This document shows positions 24,812 through 34,160 of a stretch of 64,000 nucleotides of DNA, in pieces. Below the pieces are notes generated by a model that ran no database searches, was not told the origin of the DNA, and was given only the letters and a program-made list of their open reading frames with translations. Position numbers and translations under genes: made by a program. Within the stretch, counting starts at the first letter, position 1; every line of letters starts with the position of its first letter. This DNA is from CBDCYH01 sp965224105 (GTDB lineage Bacteria; Bacteroidota; Rhodothermia; Rhodothermales; JABDKH01): the NCBI GenBank assembly GCA_965224105.1, contig CBDCYH010000001.1, forward strand, positions 1,054,001 to 1,118,000, in the 5' to 3' direction.

Positions 24812-26038
24812 ATGAAAGTCACAACGATAGGATGCTTCCTGGTAATCGGTTGCTGTATTTCGTCTCGGACGGTGGTCGGACAAGACCTACCGAACACCGC
24901 GATCCTGAACGCGGAAATTTTGCGCGACGCAAAGAGCCGGATCGCTGAAACTCCTGACCTGTGGATGGTCGACACCCTCGCCGCTCGCGCAGACAAATTC
25001 CTGCGGGAAAAAATTGTAACGGTCGTGGACAAGGACCTTGTGCCTCCAAGCGGCGACAAACATGATTACCTCACCCTGGCGCCCTACTTCTGGCCGAATC
25101 CGGATACGCCCGATGGCCTTCCCTACGTAAAGCGTGATGGCGAAGTGCATGAACCGAATCGTAGCGGTACGGACTATTACACCAGAGGTCTGATGGACAA
25201 CGCTGTCATAACATTGGCGATCGCTTACTACTTACTAGAGGACGAGCATTACGCCGTGAAGGCGGCAGCCTGGCTCCGCGCCTGGTTCTTGCATTCGGAA
25301 ACCAGGATGAATCCGCACCTGAACTTCGCACAGGGTGTTCCAGGTGTGATGGATGGCAGTCTCTGGGGGATAATTGACACCTGGGCATGGCCCGCCATTG
25401 TGGATGCGGTGAGACTCATCGAGCCGTCGACAGCATGGACGGAAGAAGATGGCGATCAACTTGCAGCGTGGTTCGATGAATATCAGACCTGGCTTCGAAC
25501 AAGCGAACTCGGCATCGAAGAAAGCTTGATGTGGAACAACCACGGCTCATTCTACGATGCGCAGGTGGCTGCACTCGCGATCTATGCCGGCAAAGAAGAC
25601 ATCGCTAAAAGTGTGCTCCTCGAAGCCCGCAACAGGAGAATCAATCACGGCATAGAACCCGACGGGCGGCAACTCTACGAACTGGATCGGACACGATCAT
25701 TTGCTTACAGCGGATTTAACCTCCGGGCCTTTTTCCACTTAGCAGCTCTTGCAGACCTCTTAGACATGGACCTTTGGAACTACACGGCTTCGGATGGCAG
25801 TGGCATCAAGGCCGCGCTAGATTACCTCGCGATGTATTGCGACCCTGACACGGAGTGGCCACATCTTGACATTCTGTTTGACAGGACGAGGATGATACCC
25901 ATGTTGCGCTGGGCGGCCTATGTTTACGACGATCCTGGATATCTCGACGTTGCCCGCAAAATCCCGGGCTACTCCGACTATGTAACGGCTTTCCCGACCC
26001 GCGTTACGGACATACCGCAGCTATTTCTGAATCCGTGA
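24812..26038 (+). CDS. Alginate-lyase-superfamily polysaccharide lyase, secreted
   Basis: The 408-residue protein starts with a signal peptide (MKVTTIGCFLVIGCC, cleavage probably after VVG near residue 23). The rest is an alpha/alpha toroid of the alginate lyase superfamily that includes PL5 and PL38. Signature blocks are LTLAPYFWPNPDTPDGLPY (88-106), MNPHLNFAQ (166-174) and the catalytic WNNHGSFYD (241-249) with the Asn-His pair. Family enzymes cut uronic-acid-containing polymers by beta-elimination and leave an unsaturated end. It is a single-gene unit between two minus-strand genes. Its 3' end overlaps the converging isomerase gene by 18 bases. The polymer (alginate, glucuronan or other) cannot be told by eye. 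Confidence 0.88.
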   Translation: MKVTTIGCFLVIGCCISSRTVVGQDLPNTAILNAEILRDAKSRIAETPDLWMVDTLAARADKFLREKIVTVVDKDLVPPSGDKHDYLTLAPYFWPNPDTPDGLPYVKRDGEVHEPNRSGTDYYTRGLMDNAVITLAIAYYLLEDEHYAVKAAAWLRAWFLHSETRMNPHLNFAQGVPGVMDGSLWGIIDTWAWPAIVDAVRLIEPSTAWTEEDGDQLAAWFDEYQTWLRTSELGIEESLMWNNHGSFYDAQVAALAIYAGKEDIAKSVLLEARNRRINHGIEPDGRQLYELDRTRSFAYSGFNLRAFFHLAALADLLDMDLWNYTASDGSGIKAALDYLAMYCDPDTEWPHLDILFDRTRMIPMLRWAAYVYDDPGYLDVARKIPGYSDYVTAFPTRVTDIPQLFLNP

Positions 26039-27625
26039 TGCAATGGAAGAGTCGCAAACAAAGCACTCTATTCCCAGTCCCTGAAACATTCCGATTTTCG
26101 CGCTCATCGCACGAAATGCGGAATCAGCGTCGGTCGCATAGGCGACTTGTATGTGATTCGATTTGTGCCGGGCCATTAGTTGATCCCTCGATACGCCAGA
26201 CAGAACGGCGTGCATGATGGGCCACTCGTAGTTCGTAGCGTGCCACCGTCGGTCGGACTCTGTCTCCGGTAAGCTTACCACCCGACCTGTTCCAACGTCG
26301 GCGGCTAGACGCCCAGCCTCGATATACACGCGACTCCAAACAATATGTCCGGGTTTGCAGACTCCGCGCAATGTACCGCCGCCTAGCCGAAAATACATGG
26401 GAGGTTGCCTCATGCTGCTGGCACCAGCATATCCACCGTCAAAATGTGCAGGCGGTGCCGCGCCTGAAATCTCAAACACCCAGACAAACTCATCCTCAAA
26501 CTCCTCACCCCATCGGACATCGTGCAGAGTTGTTTCAGGAGGTAATCCCAACGCTGTCCAGACGCGATTGGTAACCAAAGCATCAACAGCAGCACATTCG
26601 TCCACCTCGTTGAAATGTGGCAACGGTCGGCCTGATAACAACACTTCGCCCGCGGAGCCTTTGACTGGTGGACGGTCTGAATTATTCAACAAACCCTCTG
26701 CAAGGTCGGAGGCCGGCAAAAGATCTTTCAGACCCTGCTGATATTGAATACCGATTGCATCACACCCGAACTCATCGGCCAAACGCATGGCCGCGATGTA
26801 CATCTTCAATTGCTTCAAGACCTGTTGTTCAGTTAGGTCAGTTTCCTCGTCCGGCCCAAAATGGAACTGCATCCCCCGGTCTTGTAACCACCGGAATGCC
26901 TCGCGTGCCTCGGACTCCGCCACTCTCTGGGTTTCGTAGTAGAGTGTGCTTTGGCTAAGGCGCTCTTTGAAAATCCCTGTGTCGTTTAGCAGATGATCGG
27001 GAATAATGGCATTGAACATGCCCATGCAACCTTCGTCAAATACGCCAATGATGGCCTTGTCTTTTCGAAGTTGTTCTCCCAACCGTTTGCCCATGCCCAG
27101 CGCTTCATCATCCAGAGCAACTCTATCACAGCGAGCGACATGGCCCTCGTCATGCGCAATTTTTTTTGTGTTAACCCATTCGTTGATCCAACTCTTGAAT
27201 TGGGCATCATCAAACGAAACACTCCAGCACGTGCTGTAGCGCTGGCCCGACTTGGTCAAAGATGCGTTCAGATTCAGCAATCCTACCAGTCCAGGCCAGG
27301 TACCACTGAAATTTGCGACGGTGAGGATCGGACCTTTGTGCGACACAAGACCAGCCAAAACGTGATGGCTATACTGCCAGGTTGTGAGCACCACCACTAT
27401 CGGACGGGTTTCCTCCAGCGAACGGAAAATCTCGATCCCATATTTCTGGCTATCGATGAAGCCGTGCCCCTTATTCGGATCATAAGGATGAGCGCGATCG
27501 AGCGTCACTCCGCAGTGTTTGAAAGCATCCGCAACCAAACCTTCGATACGCTTTTGGGTTGGCCACGCGTTCTGATTGGCAGCGAGCCGCAAATCCCCGT
27601 TCGCAATCAAGTAGGCTTCAGTCAT
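26021..27625 (-). CDS. L-fucose/L-arabinose isomerase family protein
   Basis: This 534-residue protein matches the L-fucose isomerase family. The N-terminal domain has VVLTTWQYSHHV and the TVANFSGTWPGLVGLLN motif. A metal-site Glu/Asp lies in IGVFDEGCMGMFNAI. The C-terminal barrel ends in the strongly conserved HKSNHIQVAYA segment. The enzymes interconvert aldoses and ketoses with manganese. No fucokinase or fuculose aldolase is nearby, so it may act on another sugar such as L-arabinose, L-rhamnose stereoisomers or a hexuronate. It is transcribed alone, divergent from the epimerase operon at 27706. The cytoplasmic location is inferred from the missing signal peptide. Confidence 0.85.
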   Translation of the reverse strand: MTEAYLIANGDLRLAANQNAWPTQKRIEGLVADAFKHCGVTLDRAHPYDPNKGHGFIDSQKYGIEIFRSLEETRPIVVVLTTWQYSHHVLAGLVSHKGPILTVANFSGTWPGLVGLLNLNASLTKSGQRYSTCWSVSFDDAQFKSWINEWVNTKKIAHDEGHVARCDRVALDDEALGMGKRLGEQLRKDKAIIGVFDEGCMGMFNAIIPDHLLNDTGIFKERLSQSTLYYETQRVAESEAREAFRWLQDRGMQFHFGPDEETDLTEQQVLKQLKMYIAAMRLADEFGCDAIGIQYQQGLKDLLPASDLAEGLLNNSDRPPVKGSAGEVLLSGRPLPHFNEVDECAAVDALVTNRVWTALGLPPETTLHDVRWGEEFEDEFVWVFEISGAAPPAHFDGGYAGASSMRQPPMYFRLGGGTLRGVCKPGHIVWSRVYIEAGRLAADVGTGRVVSLPETESDRRWHATNYEWPIMHAVLSGVSRDQLMARHKSNHIQVAYATDADSAFRAMSAKIGMFQGLGIECFVCDSSIASRIQK

Positions 27626-27705
27626 CTCTATCTGGAAGGATGGTAGCGATATTGATGTTCAAGTTTCTACATTGTTGAATCAATTGCAACCGAGTTCAAA
27701 ACCAA

Positions 27706-28563
27706 ATGAGTTTATCCTACGCCGTTCATGCGTATGCGTGGACCACCAGCTGGAGCAATGACACGCTCGACCTCATCGATCACTCCAAAGAACTGGGATT
27801 TGATCTAATCGAAATCCCGCTAATGGGAATAGACAAAGTTGACGCAGTAGCAATCCGAGCCCGGCTGGCAGACGTCGGGCTGCGTGTGTGCACCTCTACA
27901 GCGATCGGCGAGGATACCGATCTCACGTCGGCCGAGCCTCGCATCCGACAAGCGGGCATTGATTACCTCAAGAGATGCGTCGAGTCCAGCGTTGGCATAG
28001 GTGCGGAGTCGTTCTCGGGCGTCCTGTATTCCGCGATTGGCGGACGTATCGATGGAATGCCGGACGACACCTACTGGAATCGTGCGGCGGAGGGTCTTCG
28101 GGAAATCGCACTTTTTGCCGGGGACGCGGGGCTCACTATCGGAATTGAGCCCATCAACAGATACGAGACGTTTCTTGTTAATACCTGCGAACAGGCGCTG
28201 AAACTCATTAAGCTGATTGACCAGCCGAATGTCGGAGTCCACCTGGATACGTATCACATGAATATCGAGGAAGAAGACTTTTACAATCCCACGATGGCGG
28301 CTAAGGGTAAACTGTGCCATTACCATCTGAGTGAAAGTCATCGCGGCACCCCGGGGACTGGGACGGTGAATTGGCGAGAAGTGTACACAGCGCTTGCAAA
28401 ACAGAAGTATGCTGGAGTGGTCGGCCTCGAATCGTTCAACAACGTGTCCGATGCAATGCGCGCTGCGACGTGTGTTTGGCGGGAGATCGCACCATCGTCA
28501 GACCACCTTCTAAGCCACGGTCTTTCGTATCTGAAACAACTCGAAAAAGAAGTGTTCGCATAG
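27706..28563 (+). CDS. D-psicose/D-tagatose 3-epimerase family sugar epimerase
   Basis: The 285-residue TIM barrel has the four metal ligands of ketose 3-epimerases at the expected spacing: E148 in GIEPINRYETF, D181 in HLDTYHMNIEE, H207 in HYHLSESHRG and E242 in GLESF. The spacing equals that of the known D-tagatose 3-epimerase (152, 185, 211, 246) with a shift of four. It probably epimerises a ketohexose or related sugar at C3, using Mn or Co. It leads the seven-gene plus-strand operon that runs to the aldo/keto reductase, with 94 bases before the glycosidase. Other members of the family isomerise sugar acids, so the substrate is open. Confidence 0.9.
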   Translation: MSLSYAVHAYAWTTSWSNDTLDLIDHSKELGFDLIEIPLMGIDKVDAVAIRARLADVGLRVCTSTAIGEDTDLTSAEPRIRQAGIDYLKRCVESSVGIGAESFSGVLYSAIGGRIDGMPDDTYWNRAAEGLREIALFAGDAGLTIGIEPINRYETFLVNTCEQALKLIKLIDQPNVGVHLDTYHMNIEEEDFYNPTMAAKGKLCHYHLSESHRGTPGTGTVNWREVYTALAKQKYAGVVGLESFNNVSDAMRAATCVWREIAPSSDHLLSHGLSYLKQLEKEVFA

Positions 28564-28625
28564 TTCGGTTTGGTTGCTTTCCGGCCCGTTGATCCCTTTG
28601 GAAATCTGCGCAGCATACACCAAAT

Positions 28626-28649
28626 TGTTGGATCCCATTTGAACCAACA
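28626..28649. repeat. Inverted repeat upstream of the large glycosidase gene
   Basis: TGTTGG and CCAACA form a 6-base inverted repeat with a 12-base spacer, ending eight bases before the start codon at 28658. It could be an operator or a hairpin that hides the ribosome-binding site. The rest of 28564-28657 shows nothing. Confidence 0.3.
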
Positions 28650-28657
28650 TTCCATAT

Positions 28658-30949
28658 ATGAACCGGTCATCCATTTCTGCTATTCAGGAGGTGGCATATC
28701 CTGAAAATTGTCTTGAGGTAGAACGTGTAGCAGCGACAGAGCTCGGCACTATTCTCAACGTTCCCGCGAGAAGCGCCCCATCCCCCATTAAGGATGGACT
28801 CAATGTTTGCGTTTATGGAAGTTGGAAGCTTGGACCATCAAAACCTCCCGCGTCAGAACGTCCATGGCTGTGGGCAAAGCTGAATGCCGAGGGCACTGGC
28901 GAGGTCGTCGCATCCACACCGGCACAACTTGTTGGCTTGGTTAATCTGATTCCCTCTGGGTTGACAACCGAGCAGCAACAAAAGCTTGGCGAGGGTTTGC
29001 TTATCGAGTCGGCTTTTAACATGCACCGGCCGCTGTTCGACACAACGCTCACGCAGGTGGGTCGGTCGGCGAGAGACTTCGATGCTGAACAGCACATTGC
29101 TGCGATGGCGCGCATGGGCTTTACGCATGTTGAAGTGAACGCGCTCCAATCACACGTCCCGCTCGAACCCGGCGTCCCCCACGAATACTACGCACAGTTC
29201 TATTCCTACTGCGCGGGGCTCAATCATTTTGTCGACTCGGACATCTCTCGCGGATTTTACCCACTTGAATACCTCACAGCCAACCTTAACAAGCTCAAAA
29301 AGCTGGCCGCGCTGGCACGTAAATACGGAATGAGGCCCGGTATCCTCTGCTTCGAACCAAGGAGCATGCCAGAAGCATTCTTCAAACGCTATCCCACCTT
29401 ACGGGGCGGACGCATTGACCATCCATTCCGCTCCCACCTGCCAAGATATACGCTCGCGCAAGATCATCCGGTAGCGCAAGAACACTACCGCCAGATGATT
29501 ACCAACCTTGTAGCACAAGTCCCGGACCTGGCATACATGTCTGTCTGGACAAACGACTCTGGCGCCGGGTTCGAACACACGGCTTCACTGTACGTCGGGC
29601 GCAACGGAGGACCCTACCTCATCCGCGAATGGCGATCGCATGAGCAAATTGCAGCATCGGCAGCCACAAGCGCGCTGGGATGGATGAAAGTGATCCGCGA
29701 CGCAGCCGCGAAAATATCGCCCGACTTCGAAGTTGCTCTGCGACTCGAACCGTTCAAGGAAGAACACGACCTGCTGATCGAAGGGATGGGCAACGGGCTG
29801 ACTGTCGAGGTCCCGTCCCTGCTTGTTCGCGGGTACGAGCTCCCGTATACCCACCCACGATACCCTGAGCAGTCAAGCGTCGCAGGAACCATCTTTCACG
29901 ACGAGATGGATGACGAAGAGGGAGAAATTCTGAAGTCGTACAGGAAAAGAAGATTCGAACCAAAATTCACGTACTCCTGCGGTGCCGGTTTCAACACAGA
30001 GCCGCTGCTGGGTATTCCGTTTCCAAGAATGCTCGGACGCAAATTGGACTCCATTAGAAAGATTGGTGGCCTGCAGGTTAACGCGTTTGGCGGATTGTTC
30101 AACACGGCCAAGACCCCTTATTGGCCGAACGCAGAAATAATCAGACTCACACAACTCAATCCCGAGCTCTCAACCGACCGGAAGCTTGAGCTTGCAGCGA
30201 GGCAGTGGGTCTCGGAAGAAAGAGTTTCGGATCTGATTGATCTGTGGGACGACGTCGAGGAATGTGTCTCTTATCTCCCTTCGATCCCTTTGTATTCGGC
30301 TTTCGGATTCGTGTGGCTACGAACCTGGGTGCGCCCGCTAACACCGAACCTGGAAGCTGTACCTCGAGACGAACGAGCTTATTTCGAACGGTTCATGGTA
30401 ACCACCCCCAACAACCCAAGCATCAATGACCTCGGGCAGGACGTACTCTTTCAACTGATTACTGAAGAATCAGGACGGAAGATGACTGAGCAGTTTGACT
30501 CAAACGTACTCCCGCGTTTGGATTCGGTACTTGCCAAATTGGACAAAACAATATGCAGTGTTTCCGACGGGGACAAGCACGTATTTGAGGACCTGCGAGA
30601 TCGAGCACAGGCATTGAAATGCTGGGCCACAACTCAACGCAACACCGTTGCCTGGGTCGCGGGTGTCTATGCGTACATGGATGCAACCGGTGACAAGGAG
30701 AAGAAGCGACACGAAACGTTTATTCAGGAGATGATCGATCTCGACCTCGAAAACACGCATGACCTCCTCGACCTCTTGCAAAATAAACCAACCGAGGTCA
30801 TCCTTTTGTCTGATGTCGGCGAAACAAGCTTTGTCTACGGAGACAATATCTGCGAACTGCTGCGAAAAAAAATTGAGCTGACAAACAAATACCGCAACGC
30901 CAGACCTCACATTGATCGTGAAATAATGTGGAGAGTGGATTTCTTATGA
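28658..30949 (+). CDS. Large glycosidase with GH20/GH67-like N-terminal domain and TIM barrel
   Basis: The 763-residue protein starts with a beta-alpha-beta domain of the type that precedes the barrel in GH20 and GH67 enzymes (about 1-125). A TIM barrel follows, beginning at ARMGFTHVEVNALQSH. Likely active-site strands are MRPGILCFEPRSMP, AYMSVWTNDSGAGFEHT and SCGAGFNTEP. A helical C-terminal domain from about 540 onward ends in a DREIMWRVDFL tail. No signal peptide is present. An alpha-glucuronidase or hexosaminidase-like activity is possible, and the neighbouring KDPG aldolase and KDG kinase favour uronic acid substrates. Its stop overlaps the aldolase start as ATGA. Family assignment beyond the clan is uncertain. 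Confidence 0.65.
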   Translation: MNRSSISAIQEVAYPENCLEVERVAATELGTILNVPARSAPSPIKDGLNVCVYGSWKLGPSKPPASERPWLWAKLNAEGTGEVVASTPAQLVGLVNLIPSGLTTEQQQKLGEGLLIESAFNMHRPLFDTTLTQVGRSARDFDAEQHIAAMARMGFTHVEVNALQSHVPLEPGVPHEYYAQFYSYCAGLNHFVDSDISRGFYPLEYLTANLNKLKKLAALARKYGMRPGILCFEPRSMPEAFFKRYPTLRGGRIDHPFRSHLPRYTLAQDHPVAQEHYRQMITNLVAQVPDLAYMSVWTNDSGAGFEHTASLYVGRNGGPYLIREWRSHEQIAASAATSALGWMKVIRDAAAKISPDFEVALRLEPFKEEHDLLIEGMGNGLTVEVPSLLVRGYELPYTHPRYPEQSSVAGTIFHDEMDDEEGEILKSYRKRRFEPKFTYSCGAGFNTEPLLGIPFPRMLGRKLDSIRKIGGLQVNAFGGLFNTAKTPYWPNAEIIRLTQLNPELSTDRKLELAARQWVSEERVSDLIDLWDDVEECVSYLPSIPLYSAFGFVWLRTWVRPLTPNLEAVPRDERAYFERFMVTTPNNPSINDLGQDVLFQLITEESGRKMTEQFDSNVLPRLDSVLAKLDKTICSVSDGDKHVFEDLRDRAQALKCWATTQRNTVAWVAGVYAYMDATGDKEKKRHETFIQEMIDLDLENTHDLLDLLQNKPTEVILLSDVGETSFVYGDNICELLRKKIELTNKYRNARPHIDREIMWRVDFL

Positions 30950-31596
30950 GCCGCAAGCAACAGGAAGCAGTCAGCGCGAAGATCCTCCGCCAAAAAGCGA
31001 TCGCTGTTTTGCGGGCCGACAAATCGGATGTGCTTCTTCGGGTAATTGATGCAGTCGTGCGAGGCGGGGTTTCAATAATAGAAATTACGATGACAGTGCC
31101 AAATGCGATCCAACAAATAGATCGTGCGAACAGTGAGTTCGGTGATGCAATTACGTTGGGAGTTGGATCGGTTGTTAGTTCTGATGTCGCGATGGCAGCC
31201 ATTGATGCCGGTGCCAGATACGTCGTCTCCCCTGTAATGAACGAAGGTGTTATCGCCACCGCAAAGGCACGAGGAGTCGTATCAATACCGGGAACGTTTA
31301 CTCCAACAGAAGCGCAACGAGCACACGAAATGGGAGCGGACTTTATTAAGGTATTCCCCGCGAACATCCTCGGAATGAACTATTTCAAAGCGGTCCTGGC
31401 TCCTCTGCCACATCTGCATCTGATACCGACAGGCGGCGTAACTCCGGACAACGCTGTTGACTGGATTTCCGCCGGTGCGGTTGCCGTGGGAATTGGGAGT
31501 GCCCTGATAGACAAGAACGCAATCAAGGAGGGACGCTTTGAGATTCTAACCTCCCGCGCTGCTACATTGTCGGAAGCACTGAGAAACCTGGATTGA
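30946..31596 (+). CDS. eda: KDPG/KHG-type 2-keto-3-deoxy-6-phosphogluconate aldolase
   Basis: This class I aldolase splits 2-keto-3-deoxy-6-phosphogluconate (or the galactonate analogue) into pyruvate and glyceraldehyde-3-phosphate. The 216-residue product shows the Schiff-base lysine in ADFIKVFPAN (K135), the general acid/base Glu in IIEITMTVPNA (E46) and the phosphate loop HLIPTGGVTPDN. Length and motifs fit the family closely. I use the ATG at 30946 in the ATGA overlap with the glycosidase gene; an ATG at 30928 would extend into that gene. KDG kinase follows directly, so the two genes form the lower Entner-Doudoroff branch for uronate-derived KDG. Confidence 0.95.
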   Translation: MSRKQQEAVSAKILRQKAIAVLRADKSDVLLRVIDAVVRGGVSIIEITMTVPNAIQQIDRANSEFGDAITLGVGSVVSSDVAMAAIDAGARYVVSPVMNEGVIATAKARGVVSIPGTFTPTEAQRAHEMGADFIKVFPANILGMNYFKAVLAPLPHLHLIPTGGVTPDNAVDWISAGAVAVGIGSALIDKNAIKEGRFEILTSRAATLSEALRNLD

Positions 31597-32648
31597 CGCC
31601 TATGTCTGAATCTAAACCCGCGAAGGTCGTTTCCTTTGGGGAGATAATGCTGAGACTATCCACACGGGGGCATGAACGCTTCGTACAGGCAGCCGCTTTC
31701 GATGCAACGTTTGGTGGCGGTGAGGCTAATGTTGCTACTTCCCTGGCCAACTACGGGCTGGACGCTCATTTTGTAAGCGCGGTGCCCGATAATGCCATCG
31801 GACAGAGCGCAATAAATCACCTTCGGCGTTTTGGGGTCGCAACAGACAATATTGCTCGAACGGGCGATCGCCTAGGGATCTATTTTCTCGAAGTGGGCGC
31901 AAGCCAACGCCCGTCAGTAGTTGTTTACGACCGCGCGCATTCGGCAATCAGCACGATACCGGCAGAAGCGATCGACTGGAAGGACATCCTAACGGACGCG
32001 CACTGGTTCCATTGGACGGGGATCACCCCCGCACTCGGCCCGGCACCAAGACGAGAGCTCGTAAAAGCGCTGGAGGCAGCAAAAAGCCAGGGCACCACCG
32101 TAAGTTGCGACCTCAATTTTAGAAAGAAACTCTGGAATGAGAGCGAGGCGCAGGAGACCATGAGGCCTTTCATGCGATTTGTGGATGTCTGTATCGCAAA
32201 CGAGGAAGACGCTCAAAAGTGTTTAGGCTTTAAGCTGGACAACACGAGTGTCGACGAAGGCGATCTCGATGAGTCAGATTACTTCACTTTGGCCTCCGCA
32301 CTAAAAAAGGAGTTCGGTTTCAGCATAGTTGCGATCACGTTGCGCGAAAGTTTTTCGGCTTCGCGAAATGGCTGGAGCGCAATCCTGCTTGATGACGCTG
32401 CGTGTTCCTCAGGAAAGAGATCCAATCGCTACGACATCACCATAGTCGACCGTGTCGGAGGTGGTGACGCCTTCGCCAGTGGACTCATCTTTGGCTTAAT
32501 CTCAAAAGCGGATTCGGCCGAGGCGCTTGAGTTTGCAGTTGCAGCTTCATGCCTGAAACAAACAATACCTGGCGACTTCAACCATGTCAATGAAACCGAG
32601 GTAAACCAATTGATGCACGGTAGTGGATCTGGGAGGGTGCAGAGGTAA
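31593..32648 (+). CDS. kdgK: 2-keto-3-deoxygluconate kinase (PfkB family)
   Basis: This PfkB/ribokinase-family kinase phosphorylates 2-keto-3-deoxygluconate for the aldolase encoded just upstream. The 351-residue product has the substrate-binding FGGGEANVATSLANYG (40-55) and the C-terminal signature VDRVGGGDAFASGLIFGL, whose D292 is the catalytic base. The R-S-x-x-x-x-Y-D-R segment (RPSVVVYDR, 106-114) matches KDG kinases. The start is either a TTG at 31593, which overlaps the aldolase stop as TTGA, or an ATG at 31602 three codons later. The TTGA junction is used elsewhere in this window, so I report the longer form. The stop overlaps the next ATG by one base. Confidence 0.92.
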   Translation: MTPMSESKPAKVVSFGEIMLRLSTRGHERFVQAAAFDATFGGGEANVATSLANYGLDAHFVSAVPDNAIGQSAINHLRRFGVATDNIARTGDRLGIYFLEVGASQRPSVVVYDRAHSAISTIPAEAIDWKDILTDAHWFHWTGITPALGPAPRRELVKALEAAKSQGTTVSCDLNFRKKLWNESEAQETMRPFMRFVDVCIANEEDAQKCLGFKLDNTSVDEGDLDESDYFTLASALKKEFGFSIVAITLRESFSASRNGWSAILLDDAACSSGKRSNRYDITIVDRVGGGDAFASGLIFGLISKADSAEALEFAVAASCLKQTIPGDFNHVNETEVNQLMHGSGSGRVQR

Positions 32649-33466
32649 TGCAACTTTCGCTTATACGACAACTCTGGGGAATCGATAAACCCTGGGATGA
32701 GGTCTTGCAAAAAATTAGGGAACTGGATTTCGATGGCATCGAAGTGGCACTCCCCTTCCTCGAACCACATCAGGATTATGTCGATTTGCAGGACAAGCGC
32801 GGACTCCAGCTAATTCCAATGATCTTCACCACGGGGAATTCTGTGCGTGAACATGTTGCTTCGTTCCGCAAGCAGCTGGAAGACGCGATCACTTTTTCGC
32901 CATTGAAGGTCACTTGCCATGATGGCAAAGACGCTTTCACTATCGACGACGCAAGACAGTACTACACGGAAGTCCTCGAAATTGAAGCTGGCCTCGGCGT
33001 AGAAGTTGCACACGAGACACACCGCGGCCGGATCCTCTACAACCCGTGGACCACCGAAGTCCTGCTAAGGGAATTTCCAAAACTCCGGCTCTGCTGTGAT
33101 TTCAGCCATTGGGTTTGTGTTTGTGAAAGACTAATCGACGACCAGGAAGAGATCATCCGTCTATGTGCCGACCGAACGATCCATGTCCACGGACGTGTGG
33201 GCTACAATGAAGGGCCCCAGGTACCCGACCCTCGAGCCCCGGAATATCAGGCTGAACTAGAAGCACACGAGAGATGGTGGGATCTTATTTGGGATAGCCA
33301 ACAAGAACGGGGAATTCAGTCGTCTACGTTTACACCTGAGTTTGGCCCCCCTCCTTACATGCAAACCAAGCCTTTTACTGGCGATCCTGCCTCGGACTTG
33401 TGGGTCGTTTCTAACTGGATGGCATTCCGTCAACGTGATCGGTTTGCAGATCGCGCCGCACAATAA
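32648..33466 (+). CDS. Sugar phosphate isomerase/epimerase family TIM-barrel protein
   Basis: This 272-residue xylose-isomerase-like barrel has a plausible four-ligand metal site: Glu in VEVAHETHRGR, Asp in LRLCCDFSHW, His in IHVHGRVGY and Glu in FTPEFGPPPY. The N-terminal strand MQLSLIRQLWGI is typical. It starts at an ATG that shares one base with the kdgK stop (TAATG), so it belongs to the same operon. It may isomerise an uronate, a keto-deoxy sugar or an inositol-like compound in the same pathway. The RVGYNEGPQVPDPRAP segment is the most distinctive part and could help place it in a subfamily. Confidence 0.82.
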   Translation: MQLSLIRQLWGIDKPWDEVLQKIRELDFDGIEVALPFLEPHQDYVDLQDKRGLQLIPMIFTTGNSVREHVASFRKQLEDAITFSPLKVTCHDGKDAFTIDDARQYYTEVLEIEAGLGVEVAHETHRGRILYNPWTTEVLLREFPKLRLCCDFSHWVCVCERLIDDQEEIIRLCADRTIHVHGRVGYNEGPQVPDPRAPEYQAELEAHERWWDLIWDSQQERGIQSSTFTPEFGPPPYMQTKPFTGDPASDLWVVSNWMAFRQRDRFADRAAQ

Positions 33467-33473
33467 CCCACTA

Positions 33474-34160
33474 ATGGCAGAACCCTTCGGCCAATATCAC
33501 CGACTTCGACCCGTTCAGATTGAGGCTATCAAACGTCTGCATCCTATAGCCATAATCCCATGGGGTGCAATAGAATGGCACTCATATCACAATCCTGTCG
33601 GGTTAGATGGGCTCATTGCCGAATCTCTAGCGCTAGCACTTGCGAAGCAGACAGGCGGGCTCGTGTTACCACCAGTATACGTCGGCACCGACACCATAAA
33701 GGTTGCCCACGGATTTCCCCATTCTATAGAGCACTCGCAAGCGTTGGTCAAAGATCTGTGCGTCGAGTATTGCGAGCAGCTTTCCGCCGAGGGCTTCCAG
33801 GTAATCGTGATCATTACCGGACACTGCGGTGCTGGCCACAGGACTGCCCTTGAGGAAGCGTGCGAAAAGGTTGCGGACCTCGATGCCCAGGTTCTCCTAA
33901 TTCCAGCTTTTGATCCTGTTAGCGATCGATACCCCGTCAACCATGCAGCAAAGGGTGAAACGTCACTCCAGATGCACACCCATCCAGGCCTCGTTGATAC
34001 ATCCCTGCTACCAAATGATAGAACACCAACGCTTGAACACGATGGGGTCTGGGGGGATGATCCATCCACTTCCACCGCCGAGCGCGGAGGAGACATATTA
34101 GACCTCTTCGTCGACCGTTGTGCACCAATGGTACGTGACAAACTAAAACCTGCCACATGA
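33474..34160 (+). CDS. Creatininase-family amidohydrolase
   Basis: The 228-residue protein has the metal-binding pattern of the creatininase family: PWGAIEWHSYHNPVGLDG with E34, H36 and D45, then IITGHCGAGH and AKGETSLQMHTHP with the later Glu. Members open cyclic amides such as creatinine, mycofactocin precursor or formamidopyrimidine, and relatives occur in sugar-acid clusters with unknown roles. The real start is the ATG at 33474; the frame upstream overlaps the isomerase gene and lacks family features. It lies between a sugar isomerase and an aldo/keto reductase (ATGA overlap), so it could open a lactam or lactone of a sugar acid. This role is inference. Confidence 0.85.
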   Translation: MAEPFGQYHRLRPVQIEAIKRLHPIAIIPWGAIEWHSYHNPVGLDGLIAESLALALAKQTGGLVLPPVYVGTDTIKVAHGFPHSIEHSQALVKDLCVEYCEQLSAEGFQVIVIITGHCGAGHRTALEEACEKVADLDAQVLLIPAFDPVSDRYPVNHAAKGETSLQMHTHPGLVDTSLLPNDRTPTLEHDGVWGDDPSTSTAERGGDILDLFVDRCAPMVRDKLKPAT

